From: Lachnospiraceae bacterium
Lineage (GTDB): Bacteria; Bacillota; Clostridia; Lachnospirales; Lachnospiraceae
Assembly (NCBI GenBank): GCA_004556655.1
Contig: SFGF01000086.1
Location: 1-12,026, forward strand
DNA: 12,026 nt
Reading direction: 5' to 3'
The translations under genes were made by a program, and so were the position numbers. Shown here one piece after another: positions 1 to 7,340 of this stretch. How positions within the stretch are numbered: position 1 is the stretch's first letter; each line of letters opens with the position of its first letter. The notes under the pieces are model-generated. The model made no database searches. It was not told where the DNA came from and worked only from the letters and a program-made list of their open reading frames with translations.

Positions 1-97
1 AACCGTCCAAAGTCAGTAATCTTATTTTACACTGAGGTATTTTTTTCTCAACCTTCTTTCTCGGAATTCCCTATATTTGAATTATACAAGAAGCTCC
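1..97. other. Gap downstream of trbL-like gene, no gene seen
   Basis: This stretch lies 3' of the TrbL-like gene on the transcribed strand and continues out of the window. It is AT-rich. No ORF with a ribosome binding site and no convincing terminator hairpin can be seen. It could be the spacer before the next conjugation gene or the 3' part of a gene beginning outside the window. Confidence 0.4.
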
Positions 98-928
98 TTA
101 TAATCCAAATGATCTGCGCAAAAGTCCCTCGGCCCCTTTCACGGTTCCTGCCGTGATCGTCATAGTCATAAGACCTTCCAGCACACTGACGGTCCACTCC
201 GCAATCGTCCCTTCCAGGGCAGTAAAGACAATAAGCCCGCCTGCGATCATCCAGTGGGAAACAGACAGGGCAAGGGCGATCACCACAATCTCAAATGCAG
301 ACCCCAGAAAGGACTTTACCCATGCGGATGCCGTCTGGCTGATTCCCCGGTCACCGCTCATGGATGCTAAAGCGACCGGGGCAAACAAGGTCAGAAGATA
401 CAGATTTAAGAACCTCTTATATACGGCAAAGAGAATCATAAATCCGCTTACCAGTGCTGCAATCAGGTATACAAGTCCCCAGGCCAGGTAGGTGAGCATC
501 TCCCCTACCTGTGGGTCCGACGGGGTGACAGTGGACATGGCCGCATCATCAAAGGCTGTCAGGGACAGCTGAGATGCCATCTGAAAGAAAAGCCGGATCA
601 GCGGTACTGCATTTACCAGAAGAAACTCAGCCAGAATCAGCCGGATCCCATAAGTGACCAAAACTTCTATCGTGATCCCTTTTCGAAAATCCGTGATCTC
701 TTTTAAAAATCCAATGGATAAAAAGATAAGGATAAGGGAACTTCCGATCAAAAGAAAAGGCGGATAGATCTCAGTCACCACCCGGTTCCAGACATCCCCG
801 CCTCCGATATCCACAGGAGTGATCCCCAACATGGCTTTTACAAGTGCCATACAGGTCTTCCATATCTCATTTGCCGGATATATCAGGTTAAATGCCCCGA
901 CCAGCAGTTCTTTGATCCATTCCTGCAT
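98..928 (-). CDS. TrbL/VirB6-like conjugal transfer membrane protein
   Basis: A 276-residue polytopic membrane protein. Hydrophobic segments are visible at about residues 55-75, 90-115, 145-170, 172-192 and 208-237. Between helices there is an acidic and polar loop around residues 120-142. The pattern of many helices followed by a glycine-rich amphipathic C-terminus fits TrbL/VirB6 proteins, which form the inner-membrane channel of type IV secretion systems. In Gram-positive conjugative elements this gene commonly follows a Maff2-like gene, as here. Its ATG is three bases after the Maff2-like stop codon, and an AAAGGAT ribosome binding site lies inside the end of that gene, so the two are very likely co-translated. 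Function is assigned from topology and context; there are no catalytic residues to check. Confidence 0.75.
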   Translation of the reverse strand: MQEWIKELLVGAFNLIYPANEIWKTCMALVKAMLGITPVDIGGGDVWNRVVTEIYPPFLLIGSSLILIFLSIGFLKEITDFRKGITIEVLVTYGIRLILAEFLLVNAVPLIRLFFQMASQLSLTAFDDAAMSTVTPSDPQVGEMLTYLAWGLVYLIAALVSGFMILFAVYKRFLNLYLLTLFAPVALASMSGDRGISQTASAWVKSFLGSAFEIVVIALALSVSHWMIAGGLIVFTALEGTIAEWTVSVLEGLMTMTITAGTVKGAEGLLRRSFGL

Positions 929-931
929 AGG

Positions 932-1249
932 TTATCCTTTCAAAAGGCTGTAGATGTCCGGTGCTGCCATGCACAGAAAACCTGCCGCAATCTTCTTAAA
1001 TGCACTCGCCTGCATGATACCGTCATTCCCCATCAGGGAGTTGGCAAATTCAAACACACCCCATAATAAGTAAAAAGTTCCGATCAGGCTGATCACCTGT
1101 CCTAAAAAATCCCGGAAGGTATTCATACTCTGTAGGGCACCGCTTGCATCCACAGCCAGTACCGGTGTTGCCATCCCCAGACTGCACAGGCATACGAAGA
1201 TCAGACCAAAGACTCCTTTTTTTAAATTCTTTTTTATTTTATTTATCAT
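932..1249 (-). CDS. Maff2/VirB2-like small membrane protein
   Basis: A 105-residue protein with a basic N-terminus (residues 1-11), a hydrophobic signal-like helix (12-31) ending near ATPVLA, a second hydrophobic segment (about 48-72) and a third weaker one near 88-100. Short proteins with a cleavable signal followed by two helices immediately upstream of a TrbL gene are the Maff2 family in clostridial conjugative elements. They resemble VirB2/TrbC pilin subunits in size and topology. The role as a pilin or channel component is inferred from that resemblance, not shown. The ribosome binding site is weak (AAGAG, five bases before the ATG). The start codon lies seven bases beyond the stop of the preceding small gene, which suggests coupled expression. 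Confidence 0.65.
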   Translation of the reverse strand: MINKIKKNLKKGVFGLIFVCLCSLGMATPVLAVDASGALQSMNTFRDFLGQVISLIGTFYLLWGVFEFANSLMGNDGIMQASAFKKIAAGFLCMAAPDIYSLLKG

Positions 1250-1256
1250 TTTTCTC

Positions 1257-1436
1257 TTACCGTCCTTTCACCAGCCCTGCAATAAAAACAAGCACTGCAA
1301 GGAATGCAATGATGGAAAAACGGATCAGAAGTCCCCGAAACTTCCCTACAGGCAACAGCCACGCAGCCATTCCGCAGCCGATTGCCGCCAGAAGGAGCAG
1401 GCACAAAATGATCATGATTTTTTTCCTGTTATCCAT
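1257..1436 (-). CDS. Small two-helix membrane protein, unknown
   Basis: A 59-residue ORF with the short basic start MDNRKK, a first hydrophobic helix (about residues 7-30, containing two cysteines), a basic turn (GKFRG, 31-35) and a second helix (about 36-55), ending in VKGR. Its ATG lies inside the last codons of the surface protein gene, so the two overlap by eight bases (ATGGATAA). The sequence before the ATG carries an AGGAG motif, consistent with translational coupling. It lies between a sortase substrate and the Maff2-like gene, with 7 bases to the latter. I do not recognise the family. Position suggests a small accessory subunit of the mating apparatus, but nothing in the sequence proves it. 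Confidence 0.7.
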   Translation of the reverse strand: MDNRKKIMIILCLLLLAAIGCGMAAWLLPVGKFRGLLIRFSIIAFLAVLVFIAGLVKGR

Positions 1437-4400
1437 GTTTTTTCTCCTGTTTCTTACAATTGATACGCTTCACTTCATGCAGCCTGTTTTTTCTCCTTTT
1501 AACGAGGAACACTGCGATCCCCGCCAATGCAGCCACTGCCAGAGCAAGATATACCGCTATATTGGTCGTATCACCTGTTTTTACCGGTTTGGGGGCTGAT
1601 ATTGTAGTTGTAGGCTTTTGTGAAGTGATGGTCACCGTCTTTTCTTCCGGTTTCTTATAGGATACGGTCTGGTCCTTATCCGCCAGGTCTTCATGGGAGG
1701 CGATCTCCACGCCTGCATGATAGAGTTTTTCAAATACTACGATCTCTTTTCCGTCAAGCCCGGATCCATCAAAGGTAAAGGAAAGTTCCACATTTCCCTC
1801 TTTCCCTTCAGCAACAAATGTCTTCTCTGCACATACTTCCTTTCCATCCACCAGAAACGGCTTTCCGGTCTCTTTATCCATCAGGACACCTTTTATGACA
1901 TACTCTTTTCCAACGATCAGATGGAAATACTGTACCTTATCTACGATCGTCACTTCTTTTTGTGCGATTCCTTCCTTGGTACCGGTTGCCTGATCCGATG
2001 CACTGGTCTTTATCTCGGGCTTTTCAAAGGATACTGTCTGATCTTTGTCCGTAAGATCTTCATGACATGTGATCTCTTTTTCCCCATAGAAAAGTTTTTC
2101 AAAAACAACCACAGCTTTTCCTCCCAGCAAAGAGCCGTCAAAGGTAAAGGAAAGTTCCACACTTCCGGATTCTTTTTCTGCTGTAAATTCCTTTTTGGCA
2201 GTCACTTTTTTGCCATTTACCAGCAAGGGTTCCCCTGTCTCCTGATCCATCAGGATGCCTTCTGCCACATATGTTTTTCCAACGATCAGCCCGGTATAGC
2301 TGACCTTATCAAGAATGGTCACTTCTTTTCCTACGCTTCCTTCCTGGGTACCTGTAGCAGCATCCGAAGCCTTTGTTTTGATCTGAGGATTATGAAAACG
2401 GATCGTCTGATCTTCATCCTCCAGATCCTCATGAACGGCTGCTTCCTGTCCATCCTGGTACAGTTTTTCAAATACCACCACTTCTTTTCCTATGAGACTC
2501 GATGCATCAAACGTAAATTCCATGGTCTCTGTACTGTTTTCACTCTCCGCTGTAAATGTCTTTTCAGCTGTCACTTCTTTTCCATCCACCAGAAACGGCT
2601 TTCCTGTTTCTTTATCCATGAGAACGCCTTTTAAGGTATATTCCTTTCCGAAAGCCAGATTGGTAAGGAGTACTTTGTCACAGATGGTAACCTGTTCTTC
2701 CGCAAATGATTCATGTCTGCCTGTTGACTGGTCTGTTGCCATAGTGCAGATAGAAATAACCGGAATCAGGTCATCAGTCACCGTACCCAGATCTACCGTC
2801 ACATGATCACGATGGATCACCACATCAAATTTCACCAGCTTATGGCCTTCGTTTGCATCACAGGGCAGCTCTTCAATGGTATAAGTATCATAAAGGAGGG
2901 CGCCCTTTTTGTTGTCCGGCTCCGAAGTTCCAAACCAGATCCCGTCTTCCCCGGATTCTCCCCGGTTTGTATTACGGGTATGTGGATTCCATTCACTGGA
3001 AGTGTTATAGTAGCCATTTTCGTCAGTCACAAAGATATGGGATTCCCCGGTAGTCTTACTGGTGATGGAAAACTTCACCTCTGCCATCCGGCTCAAAGTT
3101 CCGTCCTCCGCCTTGATAAGCTGCAGGTCCCCTCTTTTTATCTCATTTTGAGCTGCCGTATCTTCTGTGTTCAGTTGTACCAGCACTCCGTTTTCCCGGA
3201 CCTCAAAATCCTGTGTGAGATTTTTTCCCACAGGGAGATATCCGTCAGGGGCTTTTGTCTCTTTGATCCGGTAAGTTCCATAAGGAAGGGCATCGGCTTT
3301 TGTAGATGCCATCCCATCCTCTCCGGTCACAAGCACTATGACCACTTCGCCTTTTTCATACGTTTTGCCGTCTACTATGACCGGATGTTCCGACTGGGTT
3401 GTGATGGTAAATTCTGCACCCTTCAGCGTGGCATTTCCCTGCGGTTTTTTTTCTATTGTCTCTGCATCCCATTTTTCTATTGCTACCCCGCCCCGGATCA
3501 CCTGATCTTTTGCTGCCGTCTCATCCGTATTCAGTTTTACTGTCACTCCATTTTCCCGGATGGCAAAGGTCTGGGTAAGGCCGGTTCCCGATAAAAGATA
3601 TCCTCTGGGAGATTTCGTCTCTTTGATCTCATAATCACCATAGGGAAGCACATTGCTTTCCGTAGATGCCACTCCCTCTGCATTGGTCACGATCGTCATA
3701 ACAGCCTCCCCGGCTGCATACGATTTTCCGGATACTACGACAGGATTTTCACTCTGATTCATGATGGTAAACTCTGCCCCTTCTAAAGAAGCATCTCCCT
3801 GTGAGATTTTTTCGTTTGTTTCCAGATCCCGTTTTTCAATGGAAACACCGCCCTTTATGATCTGTTCCGGAATCTCCGGGGCATTGTATGTATCCACCGG
3901 CTCTATGATCCCATCGCTGGTGATCTGGCGTACAAACAGTTCCGAATTTAAGAGATACCCTTCGGGTGCCTTTGTTTCCTGAACGGTGACTGTTCCCAAT
4001 GGAAATGTCTCATATCCATTGGAATCTCTGTAAAATGCATCACCGGATACTTTATAGGAATCCAGAAGCTTGCAGATTCCCTTATCATCTGTCCGAAGCA
4101 CCCAGGTACGGACCGGATGGATCCCGGCTGCCTGGGGATCACTGTCATAATTTTCGGAATAATACTTTATGGTAAATTCCGCTCCGGCTAACGATGCACT
4201 TCCCTGGGGCATATTTTTTGTGGTTTCCGCATCCAGTTTTCCCAGGACGATACTGATCGGGTCATTCTGTGGAATATCCTGAACCGTCACCGATACGGTA
4301 CTGGCATTCAGTTCAATCTTATCTGACCAGCTTTCTGACAGGGCAAATCCGCTTGGGGCAGTGATCTCTTTCAGCCAGTATGTCCCATAGGGAATCTCTT

Positions 4401-5274
4401 CACTGACTGCCTGCCCCTGTGCATCCGTTGTCATCTGGGTAATCAGGTTGCTGTCTTTGTCATAAACCCCGTAGACTGCCCCTGCCAAAGAGTAACAGTT
4501 ATTCCCATTTGTAATCCCTGTGTTGGCCGATACTTTCTGCATGGAGATCTGCCCTTTTTCCACGCCTGTTTTTTCCAGCCAGCAGATATCCTGCTGATTA
4601 TCGCTGTATGCAACATAGGCTGTATACTGTTCCATAATGTCCGGGTGTTCCGATGCCCATTTCTGTACAGTCTTGATATGATTGATATAATCCTGGGCCG
4701 CACTGGAACTCACTCCCTGCAAAGAGCCGCAGTACACATACGATACGCATGCATGGGTGATGCAGTAGACATCCTGTTTTGCCCGTTCCAGAGGAACTCC
4801 CAGAGCTTCCAGGGCTGATGTGGAAAGCAAAGGATACGGACCTTCATAGGCACACAGCATCAGTGCCTTGATCGTATCATTCTCAAGGACAGATACCGTA
4901 GCAGCACCGGATGGAGAACCTTTACTGGGTTCCATACAATATGCCGGATAGCTTCCCGTTTCAGAATTTACGGAAAACAGATGGGTGGTCCATGTCATAT
5001 AGGGCAGGCTCTGTCCTTTTATAATCGTACAGGAAGACCCCGCTTCCGACAGAAGCATCGGTGTATTTTCATCCACGATCACGGCAGTAAGGATATCTTT
5101 TTCCCGGGATTGGTCTCCTATATCAGAACCAAGTTCCGGGATCACTTCCATATCCACCCACTCCGTCACCGTTTCCTCCGTAGCATAGACGTCTCCCGCT
5201 CCCAAAAAAGAAGCACAAAACATTACCAATGCCAGGGAAGCACTTATGAATTTTTTCCATTTAAAGTTTTTCAT
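1429..5274 (-). CDS. Sortase-anchored SpaA/Cna-B and VaFE-repeat surface protein
   Basis: A 1281-residue cell-wall protein. A signal peptide (about residues 1-31) ends at VYA before TEE. Residues about 85-235 resemble a thioester domain, with a cysteine in YCMEP at about 113. SpaA/Cna-B-like domains follow to about 840, each with a Lys-rich start, GAEFTI core and PYGxYxIKE..APxGY end; two adjacent copies (GGVSIEKRD and GGVAIEKWD) have a 120-residue period. Three VaFE-type repeats follow with an exact 123-residue period, each with a VVFEKL motif. The C-terminus has a sortase signal (PVKTGD), a hydrophobic helix and a basic tail. Such domains form internal isopeptide bonds and make stiff surface stalks. 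The start at 5274 has GGAGG four bases upstream; an ATG at 5289 abuts its own SD-like sequence and is less likely. A role in donor-recipient contact or host adhesion is inferred from its place in a conjugative element. Confidence 0.88.
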   Translation of the reverse strand: MKNFKWKKFISASLALVMFCASFLGAGDVYATEETVTEWVDMEVIPELGSDIGDQSREKDILTAVIVDENTPMLLSEAGSSCTIIKGQSLPYMTWTTHLFSVNSETGSYPAYCMEPSKGSPSGAATVSVLENDTIKALMLCAYEGPYPLLSTSALEALGVPLERAKQDVYCITHACVSYVYCGSLQGVSSSAAQDYINHIKTVQKWASEHPDIMEQYTAYVAYSDNQQDICWLEKTGVEKGQISMQKVSANTGITNGNNCYSLAGAVYGVYDKDSNLITQMTTDAQGQAVSEEIPYGTYWLKEITAPSGFALSESWSDKIELNASTVSVTVQDIPQNDPISIVLGKLDAETTKNMPQGSASLAGAEFTIKYYSENYDSDPQAAGIHPVRTWVLRTDDKGICKLLDSYKVSGDAFYRDSNGYETFPLGTVTVQETKAPEGYLLNSELFVRQITSDGIIEPVDTYNAPEIPEQIIKGGVSIEKRDLETNEKISQGDASLEGAEFTIMNQSENPVVVSGKSYAAGEAVMTIVTNAEGVASTESNVLPYGDYEIKETKSPRGYLLSGTGLTQTFAIRENGVTVKLNTDETAAKDQVIRGGVAIEKWDAETIEKKPQGNATLKGAEFTITTQSEHPVIVDGKTYEKGEVVIVLVTGEDGMASTKADALPYGTYRIKETKAPDGYLPVGKNLTQDFEVRENGVLVQLNTEDTAAQNEIKRGDLQLIKAEDGTLSRMAEVKFSITSKTTGESHIFVTDENGYYNTSSEWNPHTRNTNRGESGEDGIWFGTSEPDNKKGALLYDTYTIEELPCDANEGHKLVKFDVVIHRDHVTVDLGTVTDDLIPVISICTMATDQSTGRHESFAEEQVTICDKVLLTNLAFGKEYTLKGVLMDKETGKPFLVDGKEVTAEKTFTAESENSTETMEFTFDASSLIGKEVVVFEKLYQDGQEAAVHEDLEDEDQTIRFHNPQIKTKASDAATGTQEGSVGKEVTILDKVSYTGLIVGKTYVAEGILMDQETGEPLLVNGKKVTAKKEFTAEKESGSVELSFTFDGSLLGGKAVVVFEKLFYGEKEITCHEDLTDKDQTVSFEKPEIKTSASDQATGTKEGIAQKEVTIVDKVQYFHLIVGKEYVIKGVLMDKETGKPFLVDGKEVCAEKTFVAEGKEGNVELSFTFDGSGLDGKEIVVFEKLYHAGVEIASHEDLADKDQTVSYKKPEEKTVTITSQKPTTTISAPKPVKTGDTTNIAVYLALAVAALAGIAVFLVKRRKNRLHEVKRINCKKQEKKHG
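1640..2760 (-). repeat. Three tandem 369-bp repeats encoding VaFE domains
   Basis: The 3' part of the surface protein gene carries three copies of a 369-bp (123-codon) unit. Each contains the motifs SDxxTG, GKxYxxxGxLMDxETG, FTFD and VVFEKL in the same order. Copies one and three share an almost identical stretch, GVLMDKETGKPFLVDGKEV, while the middle copy differs there. That is compatible with exchange between non-adjacent copies. Boundaries are approximate. Confidence 0.8.
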
Positions 5275-5289
5275 TTTTCCTCCATTCAC

Positions 5290-5400
5290 CTCTTTGATCT
5301 ACAAGAGGATGTGCATTTACTTTTTAGACGAACCATTTCCTGTCCGGTTTTCCCGGTGGGCCCCGGATCACAGTTTGCTTCATTTCCCATTCCTTTCTTC
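5290..5400. other. Spacer between terminator and surface protein gene
   Basis: About 110 bases lie between the terminator-like hairpin and the surface protein start. A promoter for the surface and transfer genes would be expected here, but I could not find a pair of -35 and -10 boxes good enough to call on the minus strand. No gene is seen. Confidence 0.35.
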
Positions 5401-5438
5401 AAAAAAAGAGCCAGAAAACGCAAACCGGTTTCCTGACT
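5401..5438 (-). terminator. Intrinsic terminator-like hairpin before the surface protein gene
   Basis: On the minus strand an 11-pair stem forms between 5438-5428 (AGTCAGGAAAC) and 5419-5409 (GTTTTCTGGCT). It includes two G-U pairs, has an eight-base loop and is followed after one base by seven T residues. It lies 18 bases past the lipoprotein stop codon and about 127 bases before the surface protein start. It should end or reduce transcription from the maintenance genes, implying that the surface and transfer genes are expressed separately or through read-through. Confidence 0.75.
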
Positions 5439-5455
5439 ACTGTATTCTTTCTTAA

Positions 5456-6283
5456 TTATTTCGTGGCTCCGCAGCCGGTGCATACCGCACCTGTAACGAT
5501 CACCTCATCATAGGCTTCTTTTACTGTCCTTGTCTCATAATGTCCCTCTGCATCATGGTGAACAGTCTGGGTTCCCTCCTGCACTTTCTTTATAACATTT
5601 TTCCACTGCCTGCAGACATCATTCAGATGCTCATTGGGATTTCCCTGTATCTCTGCTCCGCAGGTAACACAGACAGCCTGCTCCCTTTCTTCATAAACAG
5701 GTATCTCCTCATCCCATGCCGGGACATCTTCCACCCATGTCTGCTCTGTCACCGCATCATGATGTCGCACCTGTGTTTTATCTGTCCACTGATGGACATG
5801 TTCCTCTTTCACTTCAGCTTCTGTTTTGCCCTGGCTTTTGTTTTCCTTGCTGCTTTCTTTGGTATTTTCTGTTTTAGGATTATCCGCTTTTGGGACATCT
5901 GTTTTTGGAGTATCTGTCACTTTCGTATCTGCTTTCCGGCTCCCTGCTTCTGATGCTTTTTTCTTCTCCTGGCTTTTCTTTTGTCCCACTGGTTCTTCTT
6001 CCTTTTGTTTTTTCTCCTCCTGTTTCTTATCTTCCTTGGCTTCTGCTTTCTTTTCAGGCTGTACGTTCTTATCCGTATCTTGGGTATCCGCCGTTTTCTC
6101 TCTTTTCACAGGTTCCTCTTTTTCTTTTATTTCTTCCGCATCGTCCTCGTTTCGGACAGCCACGGTCTGTTCTGTATCCTCCTCCTTGGCATTTTCTGCT
6201 TTATTTTTACTGCCGCATCCGCCCAAACAGAAAATAAAGCAAATACAAAACAGAACCGACATCATTCTTTTTCTTTCCATCAT
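5456..6283 (-). CDS. Lipoprotein with charged linker and duplicated CxxC module
   Basis: A 275-residue predicted lipoprotein. A basic start (MMERKR) is followed by a hydrophobic segment and a lipobox LGGC at about residues 20-23. Residues about 25-165 are a low-complexity linker of Lys, Glu, Thr and Pro. The C-terminal 110 residues contain two copies of one module: HHDA, an acidic-aromatic stretch with DE and a hydrophobic V, then CxxCGA (CVTCGAE and CTGCGAT). The four cysteines could bind a metal or form disulfides. The protein would be tethered to the outer face of the membrane with the module held off on a long arm. The start is chosen at 6283 because GGAGG lies five bases upstream; an ATG at 6295 has no such site. 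I do not know a tested function. It is 24 bases downstream of the RHH-like gene. Confidence 0.75.
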   Translation of the reverse strand: MMERKRMMSVLFCICFIFCLGGCGSKNKAENAKEEDTEQTVAVRNEDDAEEIKEKEEPVKREKTADTQDTDKNVQPEKKAEAKEDKKQEEKKQKEEEPVGQKKSQEKKKASEAGSRKADTKVTDTPKTDVPKADNPKTENTKESSKENKSQGKTEAEVKEEHVHQWTDKTQVRHHDAVTEQTWVEDVPAWDEEIPVYEEREQAVCVTCGAEIQGNPNEHLNDVCRQWKNVIKKVQEGTQTVHHDAEGHYETRTVKEAYDEVIVTGAVCTGCGATK

Positions 6284-6307
6284 CTCTTCCTCCATCTTCG
6301 GACCGGA

Positions 6308-6544
6308 TCACATAAAACCGGAGTCCCCATAAGGATGCAGTTCATCTCGGAGCATTTCCCGAAGCTTTTCTTCGAATGCTTCCGGCATTATTTCCAGCGG
6401 CTCCTCATAGGCACGGACAGCATGAAGGATATAGTCATTCATAGAGCTGTACCGGCTCTTATCGTAATTTCTTATTTTTTCCAATACCTGTACTTCATGG
6501 GGATAATCCATCCTGAACCGCAACTCTATCCGTTCACTCCTCAT
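6308..6544 (-). CDS. Ribbon-helix-helix-like small protein, possibly DNA-binding
   Basis: A 78-residue protein. A short strand with alternating residues (RIELRFRM, residues 4-11) is followed by a helix (about 14-27), a turn (SRYSS) and a second helix (SMNDYILHAVRAYEE, about 33-47). That order and spacing fit a ribbon-helix-helix fold, as in ParR, CopG and related plasmid regulators. The acidic C-terminal part is extra. The start at 6544 has GAGGAG nine bases upstream and overlaps the stop of the previous gene as ATGA, a classical coupling arrangement. Next to ParAB and RepA genes, a role in copy control, partition or autoregulation is plausible but inferred. A longer frame from 6598 exists but lies mostly inside the previous gene. 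Confidence 0.6.
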   Translation of the reverse strand: MRSERIELRFRMDYPHEVQVLEKIRNYDKSRYSSMNDYILHAVRAYEEPLEIMPEAFEEKLREMLRDELHPYGDSGFM

Positions 6545-6711
6545 CTGCTTTTCTCCTCGTTTTTTCGTGCCGCTTTCCTTTCTTTTTTCTGCTTCCACTC
6601 CCGCAGGAATTCCTCCTGCATCCGGTCATCGATCTCACGTTCTTTTTCGTCACACTGTACCAGTGACAGGAGAACGAAAAACACTACCATACCTGCGACC
6701 ATCCAAACCAT
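6541..6711 (-). CDS. Small single-pass membrane protein, unknown
   Basis: A 56-residue protein with one N-terminal hydrophobic helix (about residues 1-18) followed by a highly charged helical tail rich in Glu, Lys and Arg. The cysteine after the helix is preceded by LVQ, which does not match a lipobox, so I read this as a membrane anchor. The start at 6711 is preceded by AAGGTGA at a good distance. An upstream in-frame ATG at 6738 would add nine residues but has no ribosome binding site. The stop overlaps the next start as ATGA. No family is recognised; the charged tail suggests a partner-binding or coiled-coil role. Confidence 0.55.
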   Translation of the reverse strand: MVWMVAGMVVFFVLLSLVQCDEKEREIDDRMQEEFLREWKQKKERKAARKNEEKSR

Positions 6712-6746
6712 TTTTCTCACCTTCCGATCTCCTGCCATATTCAGTT

Positions 6747-7340
6747 TTATAATTTTTGCTGTTTCAGCTGCAGTTCTTCACACCGCTTAAGGATCTTTTC
6801 TGTCACAATTTCCCTCAGTGTCCCTGTGTTAAAATACAAAAGATCCTGATACCCGTCCGATGAGGAACACTGGGGAAAGGAGATAAACCGCTTTCCCTTT
6901 ATATGAAGGATGCGGATCTGCCGGATCGTAAGGGAACCACAGGTTACCGATGCAAGTGCCACCAGATTGCCCTTATCTATCAGCTTCACATCCACGGAAA
7001 TCTCTTCTTCTGCAGTTTTCTGATTCATCTGCTGGATAAGAATATCCTTTACAACCGTTTTGAAAACGGTATGATAAAGCTCCGGCTCCATCCTGCATAT
7101 CTCCAGATAGGAATCCTCCCTGGCGATCGTGGGAAGTGACAGATAAAACTCTCCGGGGGCTTTCTTACTTTTCATGACCCGTATCCCCTTGACCGTCACA
7201 ATGCCATTTATCGTGACACTGCCATAGCCAAGCTGGTTTTCGGTTTCATGCAATACCATCTTCGGTATGATATGAAACTGCTGTTTCTGTTCCAACAGCT
7301 CATTTTTCATTTCTTCAAATACTTTATCCCATTCGCTCAT
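6747..7340 (-). CDS. Protein with two SpoVG-like domains
   Basis: A 197-residue protein with two copies of the SpoVG fold pattern. The first, about residues 38-105, has SVTINGIVTVKGIRVM, a basic turn, then FYLSLP and a C-terminal helix. The second, about 115-190, has VALASVTCGSLTIRQIRI (residues 127-144), then FISFP and a helix. SpoVG of Bacillus is a single domain of about 95 residues that binds nucleic acid; doubled forms occur in mobile elements. DNA or RNA binding and regulation of the element are inferred. The start at 7340 is set by AGGAGG just upstream. A longer frame to 7451 has no such site and would run through the origin-like palindromes. It follows the origin-like spacer, so it may be transcribed from a promoter there or by read-through from repA. 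Confidence 0.75.
   Translation of the reverse strand: MSEWDKVFEEMKNELLEQKQQFHIIPKMVLHETENQLGYGSVTINGIVTVKGIRVMKSKKAPGEFYLSLPTIAREDSYLEICRMEPELYHTVFKTVVKDILIQQMNQKTAEEEISVDVKLIDKGNLVALASVTCGSLTIRQIRILHIKGKRFISFPQCSSSDGYQDLLYFNTGTLREIVTEKILKRCEELQLKQQKL

Noticed and set aside
81..109. TATAAT on the minus strand (86-81) as a promoter after the TrbL-like gene.
   Set aside because: The -35 place reads TTTGGA, only three of six matches, in AT-rich sequence, and lies in the end of the coding region.
1693..2634. A 313-codon plus-strand frame, and others like it at 2803-3594 and 5981-6790.
   Set aside because: They lie opposite the surface protein, lipoprotein and RHH-like genes, have no ribosome binding sites and encode compositionally odd, Phe/Ser/Cys-rich products typical of antisense shadows.
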